The notes: generated by a model from the letters alone, not told the origin. Shown: positions 16,343 to 26,056, numbered from the stretch's first letter. The stretch: 64,000 bases of DNA from Hyphomonas neptunium ATCC 15444 (GCF_000013025.1 NC_008358.1:1240001-1304000), one strand, 5' to 3'. Numbers and translations: made by a program.

Positions 16343-16426
16343 TCAGCAGCTTTAGGGGCTTCTACTTACAGACGGCCCAGGAGATTCCTGCGCAAGGTGC
16401 AGCCTCCCGGAATGCCGGAGTGTCCC

Positions 16427-16822
16427 TTGAGCGCCATCGCAAAACCTTTGCCAGTTCATCCGCCGCGCCGCATTGCTGTCGTCGATGACAGCCCGGCCGT
16501 CCGCCAGTCGCTGCGCGTCCTGCTCGGCGCGCGGGGTTTTGTCGTAAGCACTTTTATCGGCGCCGACGACCTGCTGGGCCAGCTCAGTCCCGGTGATTTC
16601 GACTGCTATGTCCTTGATCTGAAACTCGAAGGGATGGATGGCTTCGCCCTGCTCGAAGCGCTGCGCCAGCGCGGAATATCTGCCCCCGCCATCATGATTT
16701 CCGGCTGGGAGCTCCCCTCTCTGGAAGTCACCGCCCAGCGTGCCGGCTTCGCCGCGCTCGTGCGCAAGCCGATGATGGATACGTCGCTGGTCCGTGTACT
16801 GCGAGATGTCCTGCCGGACTGA
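16427..16822 (+). CDS. Single-domain response regulator, possible FixT-like kinase inhibitor
   Basis: A lone receiver protein of about 130 residues with no output domain. The acidic pair VVDDS and phospho-acceptor region CYVLDLKLEGMDG are intact, as are the Ser in MISGWE and Lys in VRKPMM. The start is uncertain: a TTG at 16427 has GGAG 6 nt upstream, while ATG 16412 and GTG 16397 are in-frame alternatives. Its position 84 nt after fixJ recalls FixT, a receiver-fold inhibitor of FixL in Sinorhizobium and Caulobacter. Unlike Caulobacter FixT it shows only one core cysteine, so an iron-sulphur cluster is not supported. The role is inferred from context only. Confidence 0.75.
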   Translation: MSAIAKPLPVHPPRRIAVVDDSPAVRQSLRVLLGARGFVVSTFIGADDLLGQLSPGDFDCYVLDLKLEGMDGFALLEALRQRGISAPAIMISGWELPSLEVTAQRAGFAALVRKPMMDTSLVRVLRDVLPD

Positions 16823-16829
16823 GTTGGCC

Positions 16830-18269
16830 CTAGTCGTCCTGAAAACGATAGAGCGAAATTCCGCGCGCGCGTTCGTCGAACACCAGTTTCCGGCTGAGCG
16901 GCGCGTGCGCGCGGGAGGCGCAGTTCTGCCGCTCGCACAGATAACAGTTTACGCCAATGGGCGTCGGCTCGGCCTTTTCCAGATTGTGATCGGCCGCGTA
17001 GACAAGGCGTTTGGCATAGGCAATGTCACAGCCCAGACCGATAGCAAGCTTTGGCCCCGGCTTGTCGTAAAAACCATCCGTGCGCGTAATGGTTCGGCCG
17101 ATGGAGAAATAGGTCGTGTCATCCGGCATCTGGATAATCTGGGTGCGAATGCGCCCCGGCGCCTCAAAACACTCATGGATGTTCCAGAGCGGGCAGGCGC
17201 CGCCAAACTTGGAAAAGTGAAACCGGCCCGCGCTGAAGCGTTTGGACACGTTCCCGGCCGTATCAATCCGCATGAAGAAGAATGGAATGCCTCGTGCATC
17301 CGGCTTCTGCAGTGTTGTCAGCCGGTGCGCCGTCTGCTCGAAACTTGTATTGAACCGGTGGCTCAGCAGCTGCACGTCATACTTTGTCTTCTCCGCCTCG
17401 CGCAGGAATGAGTGGTAAGGCATCAGTACGGCGGCGGCAAAATAGTTAGCAAGGCTCACGCGCGCCAGGCCAATCGCGTCCCGGTCGGTAAAGCCCGCCT
17501 TCTGGACATAGGAATTGATCAGCTCCCCATATTCCAGCATGCCCAGCTGGAAAGCGAGCTGAAACCGGCGGCCCGACTGCGGCAACAGTTCCGACAGATC
17601 GATCCCCCGCTTGTGCCGGTCATAATAGCGCAGCGTGTTGGGCATGATGTCATAGGGAACGACCCGCACGCGCAGCCCATGCTGACCTTTGAGCCGCTGG
17701 ATCATCGCCGCATACGGATCTTCATGCAGCGTCGAGAGCTCTGCGCCGAAGGCTTCGGCCGCTTCGTCAAGCTCGGGGAAATAATTCCGGTGATCCTGCA
17801 ACATCTGCCGCACGGACTCCACGCTGCGGGCGGATTCTTCCAGCAGCTCCACTTTCTCGCGGTCCGTCAACGGATTGTTGTCCGAATAGGTCCGCAGGGC
17901 GAGCTCGCGATACTTGTCGTAAAGCTGCACAAACGCCCGCGCGATGTCGGGACTGGCATTCACCATGTCCTCCACATCATTCTTGCCGACCGGCCCGGCT
18001 TCCAGAACAGGGTCGCGCACCACTTCCATCAGTTCAGAAACAAGCCGCGCATCCCCCGCGCCGCCCACATCCGAAATGTCAAAGTCGTAAACTCGCGCCA
18101 GGGTTAACAGGAGGTTGGCGCTGATCGGGCGCTGGTTGGCCTCGATCAGGTTGATGTAGCTGGCCGAGACGCCAAGGTCCTCCGCCATCTGCGCCTGGGT
18201 GATGCCGAGGGTGCGCCGCAGCCGCCGAACACGCGGGCCGATAAGGGTTTTTTCCTTGCGTTCCGCCAT
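16830..18269 (-). CDS. Short-chain fatty acyl transcriptional regulator, ScfR/RamB type
   Basis: A 479-residue regulator. An XRE helix-turn-helix (residues about 12-67; VRRLRRTLGITQAQMAEDLG) is followed by a central IrrE/ImmA-like domain and a C-terminal DUF2083-type region with a cysteine cluster in NCYLCERQNC. In related bacteria these proteins control glyoxylate-cycle and acetate or propionate genes in response to acyl-CoA status. Here it is divergent from aceB, with repeated TTACAA-type sites in the 157-nt gap. The IrrE-like HExxH zinc motif is not evident, so it is probably a sensor fold rather than a protease. Confidence in the family is high; the effector is inferred. Confidence 0.88.
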   Translation of the reverse strand: MAERKEKTLIGPRVRRLRRTLGITQAQMAEDLGVSASYINLIEANQRPISANLLLTLARVYDFDISDVGGAGDARLVSELMEVVRDPVLEAGPVGKNDVEDMVNASPDIARAFVQLYDKYRELALRTYSDNNPLTDREKVELLEESARSVESVRQMLQDHRNYFPELDEAAEAFGAELSTLHEDPYAAMIQRLKGQHGLRVRVVPYDIMPNTLRYYDRHKRGIDLSELLPQSGRRFQLAFQLGMLEYGELINSYVQKAGFTDRDAIGLARVSLANYFAAAVLMPYHSFLREAEKTKYDVQLLSHRFNTSFEQTAHRLTTLQKPDARGIPFFFMRIDTAGNVSKRFSAGRFHFSKFGGACPLWNIHECFEAPGRIRTQIIQMPDDTTYFSIGRTITRTDGFYDKPGPKLAIGLGCDIAYAKRLVYAADHNLEKAEPTPIGVNCYLCERQNCASRAHAPLSRKLVFDERARGISLYRFQDD

Positions 18270-18286
18270 GACCAGCCCCGGTGAAG

Positions 18287-18396
18287 TTTACAAACCTTAC
18301 AAGTGACACAGGGTTGTTGTTACAAGGTAAACATAAAAACCCAATGGAAACAGAAAGGTACTCGCTCTCATGCCGGGTTGTAAATAAGGTTGTGTC
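18287..18396. promoter_or_regulatory. Repeated TTACAA sites in the scfR-aceB intergenic region
   Basis: Three related sites occur: TTTACAAACCTTACAAG (18287-18303), TGTTACAAGGTAAACA (18317-18332), and on the opposite strand GACACAACCTTATTTACAAC (18376-18396 region). They lie in a comparatively AT-rich divergent promoter, fitting operators for the ScfR-type regulator. Confidence 0.5.
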
Positions 18397-18426
18397 AAGA
18401 ATTAAGACATCCAGGGAGAACCGGCC

Positions 18427-20064
<1,638 letters not shown>

Positions 20065-20108
20065 TCCGTCAACACACTAATCAGAACCTTCTCCAGGGAG
20101 ATACTCTC

Positions 20109-21731
20109 ATGTCCAAACGCCCTACCTATGCCGAGCTGCGCGCCCAGGTCCAGAAACGTTACCCCACCGGCCAGGCGCCTGGCGGCGTGACAGTGGACGA
20201 CATCGTCCAGCTGAAGATGCAGAACACCTACAACACCCATCTCGACATCGCCCGCGAGATGGCCGTCGTGATGCGCGCCGATATGGCCGCTTATGACCAG
20301 GATCACTCGAAGTTCACCCAGTCGCTTGGCTGCTGGTCGGGCTTCCATGCGCAGCAGATGATAAAGGCTGTCAAGCGCATGAAGGGCACCGCCAAGGGCA
20401 CCTATGTGTACCTTTCCGGCTGGATGGTCGCTGGCCTGCGTAACCGTTTCGGCCACCTGCCGGACCAGTCGATGCATGAGAAAACTTCGGTCGCAGACCT
20501 GATCGAGGAAATCTACGTCTCCCTGCGCCAGGCTGATGAGGTCGCCCTCAACGATCTCTTCCGTGAGCTGAAAGCTGCCCGTGAAAAAGGCGCGCCGGCC
20601 GATGTGATCGAAACCATCATCCAGCGTATCGACACGTTCGAATCGCATGTCGTGCCGATCATCGCCGACATCGATGCCGGCTTCGGCAACGAGCACGCCA
20701 CCTATCTGCTCGCCAAGGAGCTGATCAAGGCGGGCGCCTGCTGCATCCAGATCGAAAATCAGGTGTCGGACGCAAAACAGTGCGGCCACCAGGATGGCAA
20801 GGTCACCGTGCCGCGCGAAGACTTCATCGAGAAGCTGCGCGCCTGCCGTCTGGCCTTTGAAGAACTCGGCGTGGATGACGGCGTCATCGTCGCCCGCACA
20901 GACAGCCTTGGCGCTGGCCTGACGCAGAAAGTCCCGGTCTCCCAGCATGCGGGCGATCTCGCCTCGGAATACACTAAATGGCTGGAAGTCGAAGAAATCA
21001 CGCCCGCCAATCCGCTGAAAGAGGGCGATCTCGCGCTTCAGCAGAACGGCCGCCTCGTGAAACCCGTTCGCCTCGCCAACGGCCTCTTCAAGTTCCAGGA
21101 AAACACCGGCGCTGACCGCGTCGTGGAAGACTGTATCGCCAACCTGACGCTCGGCGGCGCAGACCTCCTCTGGATCGAAACCGACACGCCAGACGTGGAC
21201 ATCATCGCGGGCCTGGTAAACCGCGTGAAGGAAGCAGTTCCAGATGCGAAGCTCACCTACAACAACTCACCGTCGTTCAACTGGACGCTCAACCTGCGCA
21301 AACAGGTCCGCAAGGCCTGGGCCGCAGAAGGCAAGATTGCCGAGGGCGAGTATCCGGAAGCAGAGCTGATGTCGGCCAAGTTTGACGACACCCCACTCGG
21401 CCAGGAAGCCGATGCGCGCCTCAAGCGCTTCCAGTATGACATCTCCGACCGCGCCGGCGTGTTCCATAACCTGATCACGCTGCCGACCTTCCACATGACG
21501 GCCTTCGCCACCGACCAGCTCTCTCGCGGCTATTTCGGGGAAGACAAGATGGCCGCCTATGTCAAAACCATTCAGCGCCAGGAAATCCGCAACAACGTTT
21601 CGGCTGTCAAACACCAGCACGAAGTCGGCTCGGACCTTGGCGACACGTTCAAGGAAATGGTTGCCGGTGAGCGCGCCCTGAAAGCCAGCGGCGAGCACAA
21701 CACGATGAACCAGTTCGAGAACGTCGTCTGA
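20109..21731 (+). CDS. aceA: Isocitrate lyase (long, KQCGH type)
   Basis: Cleaves isocitrate to succinate and glyoxylate. At 540 residues it belongs to the longer subgroup seen in Pseudomonas rather than the 430-residue E. coli type. The active-site loop is SDAKQCGHQDGKVTVP, with KQCGH replacing KKCGH. Other conserved blocks are IIADIDAGFGN and NNSPSFNW. The start at 20109 (MSKRPTYAEL) is preferred, with GGGAG 9 nt upstream; an earlier in-frame ATG lies next to the aceB stop and lacks a site. A strong terminator follows at 21764. Confidence 0.95.
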   Translation: MSKRPTYAELRAQVQKRYPTGQAPGGVTVDDIVQLKMQNTYNTHLDIAREMAVVMRADMAAYDQDHSKFTQSLGCWSGFHAQQMIKAVKRMKGTAKGTYVYLSGWMVAGLRNRFGHLPDQSMHEKTSVADLIEEIYVSLRQADEVALNDLFRELKAAREKGAPADVIETIIQRIDTFESHVVPIIADIDAGFGNEHATYLLAKELIKAGACCIQIENQVSDAKQCGHQDGKVTVPREDFIEKLRACRLAFEELGVDDGVIVARTDSLGAGLTQKVPVSQHAGDLASEYTKWLEVEEITPANPLKEGDLALQQNGRLVKPVRLANGLFKFQENTGADRVVEDCIANLTLGGADLLWIETDTPDVDIIAGLVNRVKEAVPDAKLTYNNSPSFNWTLNLRKQVRKAWAAEGKIAEGEYPEAELMSAKFDDTPLGQEADARLKRFQYDISDRAGVFHNLITLPTFHMTAFATDQLSRGYFGEDKMAAYVKTIQRQEIRNNVSAVKHQHEVGSDLGDTFKEMVAGERALKASGEHNTMNQFENVV

Positions 21732-21763
21732 TCCCTTTCCTTGCTGCGTAGGGAAAAACTCCG

Positions 21764-21796
21764 CCCCATCTGCCTTCGGGCAGGTGGGGTTTTTTT
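21764..21796 (+). terminator. Intrinsic terminator of aceBA
   Basis: Perfect stem CCCCATCTGCC / GGCAGGTGGGG with a TTCG tetraloop, followed by seven T. It lies 33 nt after the aceA stop. Confidence 0.95.
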
Positions 21797-21842
21797 CTCG
21801 GTAAGACGCTCGCTGGCCGACGAGGGCGCAGGGTGACCGCAA

Positions 21843-21909
21843 TTGTCCGGATTTGTCCTGAAATGTCCGCGTTTGTCCAAACCTGTCCGGGACTGTCCCG
21901 GTTTTGTCG
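21843..21909 (+). repeat. TGTCC decamer array, copy B
   Basis: TGTCC recurs at 21844, 21854, 21864, 21874, 21884 and 21894 with a strict 10-bp period, then decays (TGTCG at 21905). Unit-specific flanks match copy A: the first two units are identical over TGTCCGGATTTGTCCTGA, and the fourth continues as TGTCCAA in both. It lies behind the aceA terminator in the sense orientation. Confidence 0.85.
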
Positions 21910-21980
21910 CGTTGTGACCGTGTCTGGACCGGCGCGGTCTGCCACGATTTCAGGGTGAACAATATTTCATCCGCAGAAAG

Positions 21981-22043
21981 AATGAGAATGACTTGCAAAT
22001 GAGATAAGTCTTTGCGACACCTGTGTTGAGAATCGTTCGCATG
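21981..22043 (+). promoter_or_regulatory. Two Fur-box-like sites
   Basis: AATGAGAATGACTTGCAAAT (from 21981) and TTGAGAATCGTTCGCAT (from 22027) each resemble the proteobacterial Fur consensus with TGAGAAT half-sites. The second is palindromic as TGxGAA-N3-TTCxCA. They lie 50-115 nt upstream of the small gene at 22096. Confidence 0.45.
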
Positions 22044-22095
22044 TGTTTCCCGCAAGCGCCCGGTCCCCAGCTATGAGGTTCAGAAGGAATATCCC

Positions 22096-22293
22096 ATGAT
22101 CTGCATGCAAATCGAGGACGCGCAGATGCTCTGCTGGCTGCGCTCACAGCTGCGGGTGCTGTCAGCCTGGCGCGAAGAACTCGTCTGCCGCAACGAGACC
22201 GATCTGGAGGCCGTCACGCGGCTGGAGCAGCATCACCAATGGCTGAATTCCGAGCTGGAACGGCTCGATCCCGCCATGCGCCATCACGGCTGA
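22096..22293 (+). CDS. Small hypothetical protein (putatively iron-regulated)
   Basis: A 65-residue protein I do not recognise. It is predicted to be soluble and helical (LRVLSAWREELVCRNETDLEAVTRLEQHH), with three Cys in the first half and several His near the end. The ATG at 22096 has AAGGAA 8 nt upstream. Fur-box-like sites precede it, suggesting iron repression. It is convergent with the LOG gene, only 3 nt apart. Function unknown. Confidence 0.6.
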   Translation: MICMQIEDAQMLCWLRSQLRVLSAWREELVCRNETDLEAVTRLEQHHQWLNSELERLDPAMRHHG

Positions 22294-22296
22294 ACC

Positions 22297-22860
22297 TCAG
22301 ATGTCCAGCACCACCACACGGTCGAGCAGCGCCTCGATCGCGTCGCTGGACGTCTTGCTGTGCACCATCGCCTGGCGGAATTCCTCGGGGATGAAACCGC
22401 CCTCGATGATCCGCTCCAGCAACTCGAAGAAGGGCGACCAGAAGCCGTCCTCATCCAGAAACGCCATCGGCTTCGCATGCAGGCCAAGGCGTGCCCAGGA
22501 GAGGATTTCCACAGCCTCTTCAAGCGTCCCGATCCCGCCGGGCAACACGATGAAGGCATCGGCCTCATCAAACATCATCTGCTTGCGGGTGTGCATGTCG
22601 TCGACGATGCGGTGTTCGACGTCTTTGTAGATGCGTTCCTTCTGCAGCAGGAAGCGCGGCATGATGCCGAGCACCTCACCGGAAGCGTCGTGCGCCGCCC
22701 GCGCGCAGGCGCCCATCAGGCCCACGCCGCCGCCGCCATACACAAGGCGAATGCCCCGCTTGGCGAGTTCGCGTCCAAGGGCTTCGGCCAGCTTGATGTA
22801 GCGGGGATCAACGGCATCCGAAGCCCCGCAGTAAACGCAGATTGAGCGTATTTTTGTCAT
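22297..22860 (-). CDS. LOG family protein (nucleoside 5'-monophosphate phosphoribohydrolase type)
   Basis: A 187-residue cytosolic Rossmann-fold protein. The nucleotide motifs YGGGGVGLMGACA and PGGIGTLEE (residues 107-115) and the RK pair in MHTRKQMMF define the LOG (lonely guy) family. Plant and several bacterial members remove ribose 5-phosphate from N6-modified AMP. It is divergent from the Atm1-type exporter. The family assignment is firm; physiological substrate is open. Confidence 0.9.
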   Translation of the reverse strand: MTKIRSICVYCGASDAVDPRYIKLAEALGRELAKRGIRLVYGGGGVGLMGACARAAHDASGEVLGIMPRFLLQKERIYKDVEHRIVDDMHTRKQMMFDEADAFIVLPGGIGTLEEAVEILSWARLGLHAKPMAFLDEDGFWSPFFELLERIIEGGFIPEEFRQAMVHSKTSSDAIEALLDRVVVLDI

Positions 22861-22992
22861 TCTTTTCAGTCTTTCAGCTCGTTCTCTACTCTAATTGATA
22901 AGGTGCCGGAGGCGACTTCGCCAGACGGATTGTCAGGCCGGGCAGGCGGGCTCCGTCGCGGCCGGGTTTCACTTCGGCCCAAACAGCGCCAT

Positions 22993-24849
22993 ATGGCACG
23001 CATGAGCCCGCCCCATGCCGCCGTTCAGGCGCCCGAAAATCATGACCGTATCGACAGCGCCGATGGCGGCCTGTGGAAATCGATCCTTCGTATCCTGACG
23101 CTGCTGGCGCGGCCGGAACTGGCCAAATGGCGCCCGGTGATGGTGCTGGCCGTCATCATCACGTTGGCGGCGTCGATTCTTGAGGTCATCTCGCCGCTGG
23201 TGATGGGCCATGCGATCAACCAGGCCGTGCCCGAAGGCGGCGCGGCGGCCAACTTTGCGACCGCCGCGCTGTGGTTGACATATGGCCTCGCCTTACGCTT
23301 TGCGGCCGCCGCCATGCCGCAGGTGCGCGACTGGCTGTTCTCGCCGGTCAGCCAGGACGCACAGCGCGTGGCCAGTGTCGACGCATTTGGCCATTCGCTG
23401 GCCCTCTCGCTTGGTTTCCACCAGACGCGGCGGACCGGCGCGCTCAACCGCATCATCGAGCGCGGCGCCAGCGCGATTGACTATCTGATCCGCTTTCTCG
23501 CCTTCAATATCGGGCCGACGCTTGTGCGCCTGGTCCTGGCCTCTGTGGCGCTCGGCATCGCCTATGACATCCGCCTGTCGCTGATCGCCGTGGCGACCAT
23601 TGCGCTTTATGTCATCGCCACAGTGATCATCACCGAATGGCGCGTGCGCCAGCGCCGGAAAATGAATGAGGCCGACACGCATTTCCGCGCCACCTCAGTC
23701 GACATTCTGACCAACTTCGAGACGGTCAAATCCTTCGCCGCCGAGACGCGGGAAACCGCCCGTTTTGACAACGCCATGGGCGAATATAACCGCCATTATG
23801 TCGACACCAACCGTAGCATGTATGTGCTCAATACGGTGCAGGCGCTGGTGATGAACCTTGGCCTGCTCGCGGTGATGGTGCTGTCGGCATGGAATGTCAT
23901 CCAGGGCACCATGCAGATTGGCGATCTGACGGCGGTGATGCTGATGCTGCTGTCGCTCTATGCGCCGCTGAACATTCTTGGCTGGGCCTGGCGGGAGATC
24001 AAACAGGGCGCGGTGGACCTTGAGAAGCTGCATGGCCTGATGGGCATGACCCCGGAAGTTCAGGACAAGCCAGGCGCCAAGGTGCTGACGCGGCCGGAAG
24101 GCCGGGTGAAGTTCGAGAATGTCGCCTTCAGCCATGAAGGCCGCGCGGTCGGCGTTTCGGGCGTCAGCTTTGAGGTCGCGCCGGGGCGGAAGGTGGCATT
24201 TGTGGGCACCTCGGGCGCGGGCAAGTCGACGCTGCTGAAGTTGCTGTTCCGGTTCTATGATGTGGAGGCGGGCAGCGTGCAGATTGACGGGCAGGATGTG
24301 CGGGATCTGACGCAGGAGTCGCTGCGGGCCAGCCTCGGCCTCGTGCCGCAGGATGTGGTGCTGTTCAACGATACACTCGGCGCCAACATCTCGTATGCGC
24401 GCCCCGAGGCGACCGAGGCGGAGCTGCGCGAGGCGGCGCGCCGGGCTCAGCTGTTGCCGTTCATCGACAGCCTGCCGGATGGCTGGAAGACCCGTGTTGG
24501 CGAACGGGGCCTGAAGCTTTCGGGCGGCGAGAAGCAGCGCGTGGGCATTGCCCGTGTGATCCTGGCCAACCCGGCAATTCTGGTGCTGGACGAGGCGACG
24601 AGCGCGCTCGACAGCGCGACGGAAGCGGCTGTTCAGGAGGCGCTGGAAGAGGCCTCGGCGGGCCGCACAACGCTGGTTGTGGCCCACCGCCTGTCCACGG
24701 TAATCTCGGCTGATGAGATCATTGTTCTGGAGGCCGGCCGCATCGTGGAGCGGGGCGGCCATGAGGCGCTGCTGGCAAAAGGCGGCAAATATGCTGATAT
24801 GTGGCATCGTCAGGCGCATCGCGCCGAACCGGCTGAACTTCTCAGCTGA
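22993..24849 (+). CDS. Atm1-type ABC exporter (fused membrane and ATPase domains)
   Basis: A half-transporter of about 618 residues that dimerises. Six membrane helices lie in the first 330 residues. The Atm1/ABCB7 signature RTGALNRIIERG and the conserved NFETVKSF loop place it in the heavy-metal / glutathione-conjugate exporter branch, as in Novosphingobium Atm1. ATPase motifs are Walker A GTSGAGKST, signature LSGGEKQR, Walker B ILVLDEATSALD and the H-loop VAHRLST. The start is uncertain: ATG 22993 and 23002 and a GTG at 22903 are in frame, none with a good ribosome site. Likely cargo is glutathione persulphide or metal-glutathione adducts, by family knowledge. It is followed 26 nt later by the PSD-like gene. 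Confidence 0.88.
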   Translation: MARMSPPHAAVQAPENHDRIDSADGGLWKSILRILTLLARPELAKWRPVMVLAVIITLAASILEVISPLVMGHAINQAVPEGGAAANFATAALWLTYGLALRFAAAAMPQVRDWLFSPVSQDAQRVASVDAFGHSLALSLGFHQTRRTGALNRIIERGASAIDYLIRFLAFNIGPTLVRLVLASVALGIAYDIRLSLIAVATIALYVIATVIITEWRVRQRRKMNEADTHFRATSVDILTNFETVKSFAAETRETARFDNAMGEYNRHYVDTNRSMYVLNTVQALVMNLGLLAVMVLSAWNVIQGTMQIGDLTAVMLMLLSLYAPLNILGWAWREIKQGAVDLEKLHGLMGMTPEVQDKPGAKVLTRPEGRVKFENVAFSHEGRAVGVSGVSFEVAPGRKVAFVGTSGAGKSTLLKLLFRFYDVEAGSVQIDGQDVRDLTQESLRASLGLVPQDVVLFNDTLGANISYARPEATEAELREAARRAQLLPFIDSLPDGWKTRVGERGLKLSGGEKQRVGIARVILANPAILVLDEATSALDSATEAAVQEALEEASAGRTTLVVAHRLSTVISADEIIVLEAGRIVERGGHEALLAKGGKYADMWHRQAHRAEPAELLS

Positions 24850-24875
24850 AACAGACCTTTAGAGGAGGCAAGCCG

Positions 24876-25823
24876 ATGAGCGAAGAAGCAGACCGCCAGT
24901 CGCTGCCCTGGATGATTGCGGGATTTGACTGGGAAGCCGTGGCCGCCGCAGCGGGCGCCTTTCTGGCCGCGCTGCTGCTGGGCTGGATCTGGGCGCCGCT
25001 GTTCTGGATCGGCTTTGCCGCCATGGCGATTGCGCTGGCCGCCGGGCGCTGGTCGCGGCGCACACCGCCGGATCTGGCTTACGGCGTCGTGGCGCCATGC
25101 GACGGGGTGGTGGTTTCGGTCGGCTATGGCGACGCGCCGGCCGCGTTGCGCCTGAAGGGCGAGAGCCTCGTGCGTGTGCGTATCGCGTCGTCGCCAGTCT
25201 CTACCAACAAGCTTTACGCGCCGATGGCCGGCGGGGTGGAGATCGTGTCGCTGCAACAGGGCGAGGCGCGCCAGCCTTTCGCCCTGAAACCGGATGAAGA
25301 CGGGCTGACGCGGGCATTCGTCACCTTCGAGAGCCAGGGCGAGCAGGCGGGTGTCGTGCTGACCACGGGCGGGCTTGGTCCCCGCATTGAACTGGCCGTC
25401 GATCATGGCGACGTGGTGCGCCTGGGGCGCAGCTTTGGCACGCGGCGGCTCGGCGGCTGGTGTGATGTCTATCTGCCCGCTGATATTCGCACGCATGTCT
25501 GGGCCGGGCAGACGCTGACAGGCGGGGAGACGGTGATCGCGCATTTCCGTTCCTCCGTTGAGGAAGAGTTCGAGGAAGCCGATGTGGCATATTCCGGCGC
25601 TGCCGCCCGCCCGGTGCGGGACGCGGCGGCCGCAGCAGCCGGGGCGGCCGCCGTGTCGGGCGTTGCAGAGAGCGCCGCGCTGGAAGAGGTGGGTGACGAT
25701 CCCGTTGATGAGCTGATCGACGATGATTATCCCGAGCCCGATGAAGTCTCCGCGCCGGAAGACCCGGCAGCCATATTCGCCCGGCTGCGGGAAGCGGCCC
25801 GAAAGCATGGCGAAGGCGACTGA
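24876..25823 (+). CDS. Phosphatidylserine-decarboxylase-like membrane protein lacking the pyruvoyl serine
   Basis: A 315-residue protein with two N-terminal membrane helices (about 20-56). A PSD-like barrel follows, with VVAPCDGVVVSVG (residues 71-83), NKLYAPMAGGVEIV and a terminal DVYLP block. In short PSD enzymes the chain is self-cleaved at Gly-Ser in a motif such as FGSRVDVYLP. Here the aligned segment reads RLGGWCDVYLP, so Gly194 stands where the pyruvoyl Ser is expected. A C-terminal extension of 80 residues is Ala-rich then acidic. No pssA gene is adjacent. The fold assignment is good, but decarboxylase activity is doubtful. Confidence 0.75.
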   Translation: MSEEADRQSLPWMIAGFDWEAVAAAAGAFLAALLLGWIWAPLFWIGFAAMAIALAAGRWSRRTPPDLAYGVVAPCDGVVVSVGYGDAPAALRLKGESLVRVRIASSPVSTNKLYAPMAGGVEIVSLQQGEARQPFALKPDEDGLTRAFVTFESQGEQAGVVLTTGGLGPRIELAVDHGDVVRLGRSFGTRRLGGWCDVYLPADIRTHVWAGQTLTGGETVIAHFRSSVEEEFEEADVAYSGAAARPVRDAAAAAAGAAAVSGVAESAALEEVGDDPVDELIDDDYPEPDEVSAPEDPAAIFARLREAARKHGEGD

Positions 25824-25833
25824 CCTGATGAGA

Positions 25834-25858
25834 CCCCTCCGGAGACGGAGGGGTTTTT
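25834..25858 (+). terminator. Intrinsic terminator after the PSD-like gene
   Basis: Perfect 8-bp stem CCCCTCCG / CGGAGGGG with a GAGA loop, followed by five T, 10 nt after the stop codon. Confidence 0.93.
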
Positions 25859-25927
25859 GTTTGGGGATGCGGGGTCGGCCGGAACGCGCGGGAGCGCGGC
25901 CGGTGGTGTGTTTCGTTGAGAGGTGCC

Positions 25928-25979
25928 CCACCCCACCCCAACCTTCCCCATGGCTATGGGGAAGGTTGGGGTGGGGTGG
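25928..25979. repeat. Perfect 24-bp inverted repeat
   Basis: Arms 25928-25951 and 25956-25979 pair without mismatch around loop GGCT. The arms are built from CCACCCCACCCC and CTTCCCCAT. There is no T-run on either side, so it is a palindromic repeat rather than a terminator. It sits at the end of composite element C, as a weaker GC-rich hairpin does in element A. Confidence 0.85.
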
Positions 25980-25998
25980 CTATCCGTCAGTACGCGCC

Positions 25999-26047
25999 GT
26001 TGGAGTTTTTTGCGGAAAACTCCAACGAAGCTCCAGCAAACTTCCAG
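25999..26047 (-). repeat. TTGGAG 11-mers and 28-bp palindrome, copy C
   Basis: The palindrome 25999-26026 (arms GTTGGAGTTTT and AAAACTCCAAC) is the exact reverse complement of 5499-5526. On the minus strand, two further 11-bp units precede it (CTGGAAGTTTG and CTGGAGCTTCG, 26047 down to 26026), matching the three-unit layout of copy A. Confidence 0.85.
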
Positions 26048-26056
26048 CCACGGGCG

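Larger units (their letters stand above)
21732..22095. other. Intergenic region after aceA
   Basis: No gene of more than a few dozen codons is supported in these 364 nt. They contain the aceA terminator, decamer array B, and a less GC-rich stretch (about 21955-22045) with two Fur-box-like palindromes in front of a 65-codon gene. Confidence 0.6.

Noticed and set aside
21732..22992. Replication origin at the composition change
   Set aside because: I found no TTATCCACA-type DnaA boxes, no strongly AT-rich unwinding element and none of dnaA, hemE, gidA or parAB. Only the composition change is reported.
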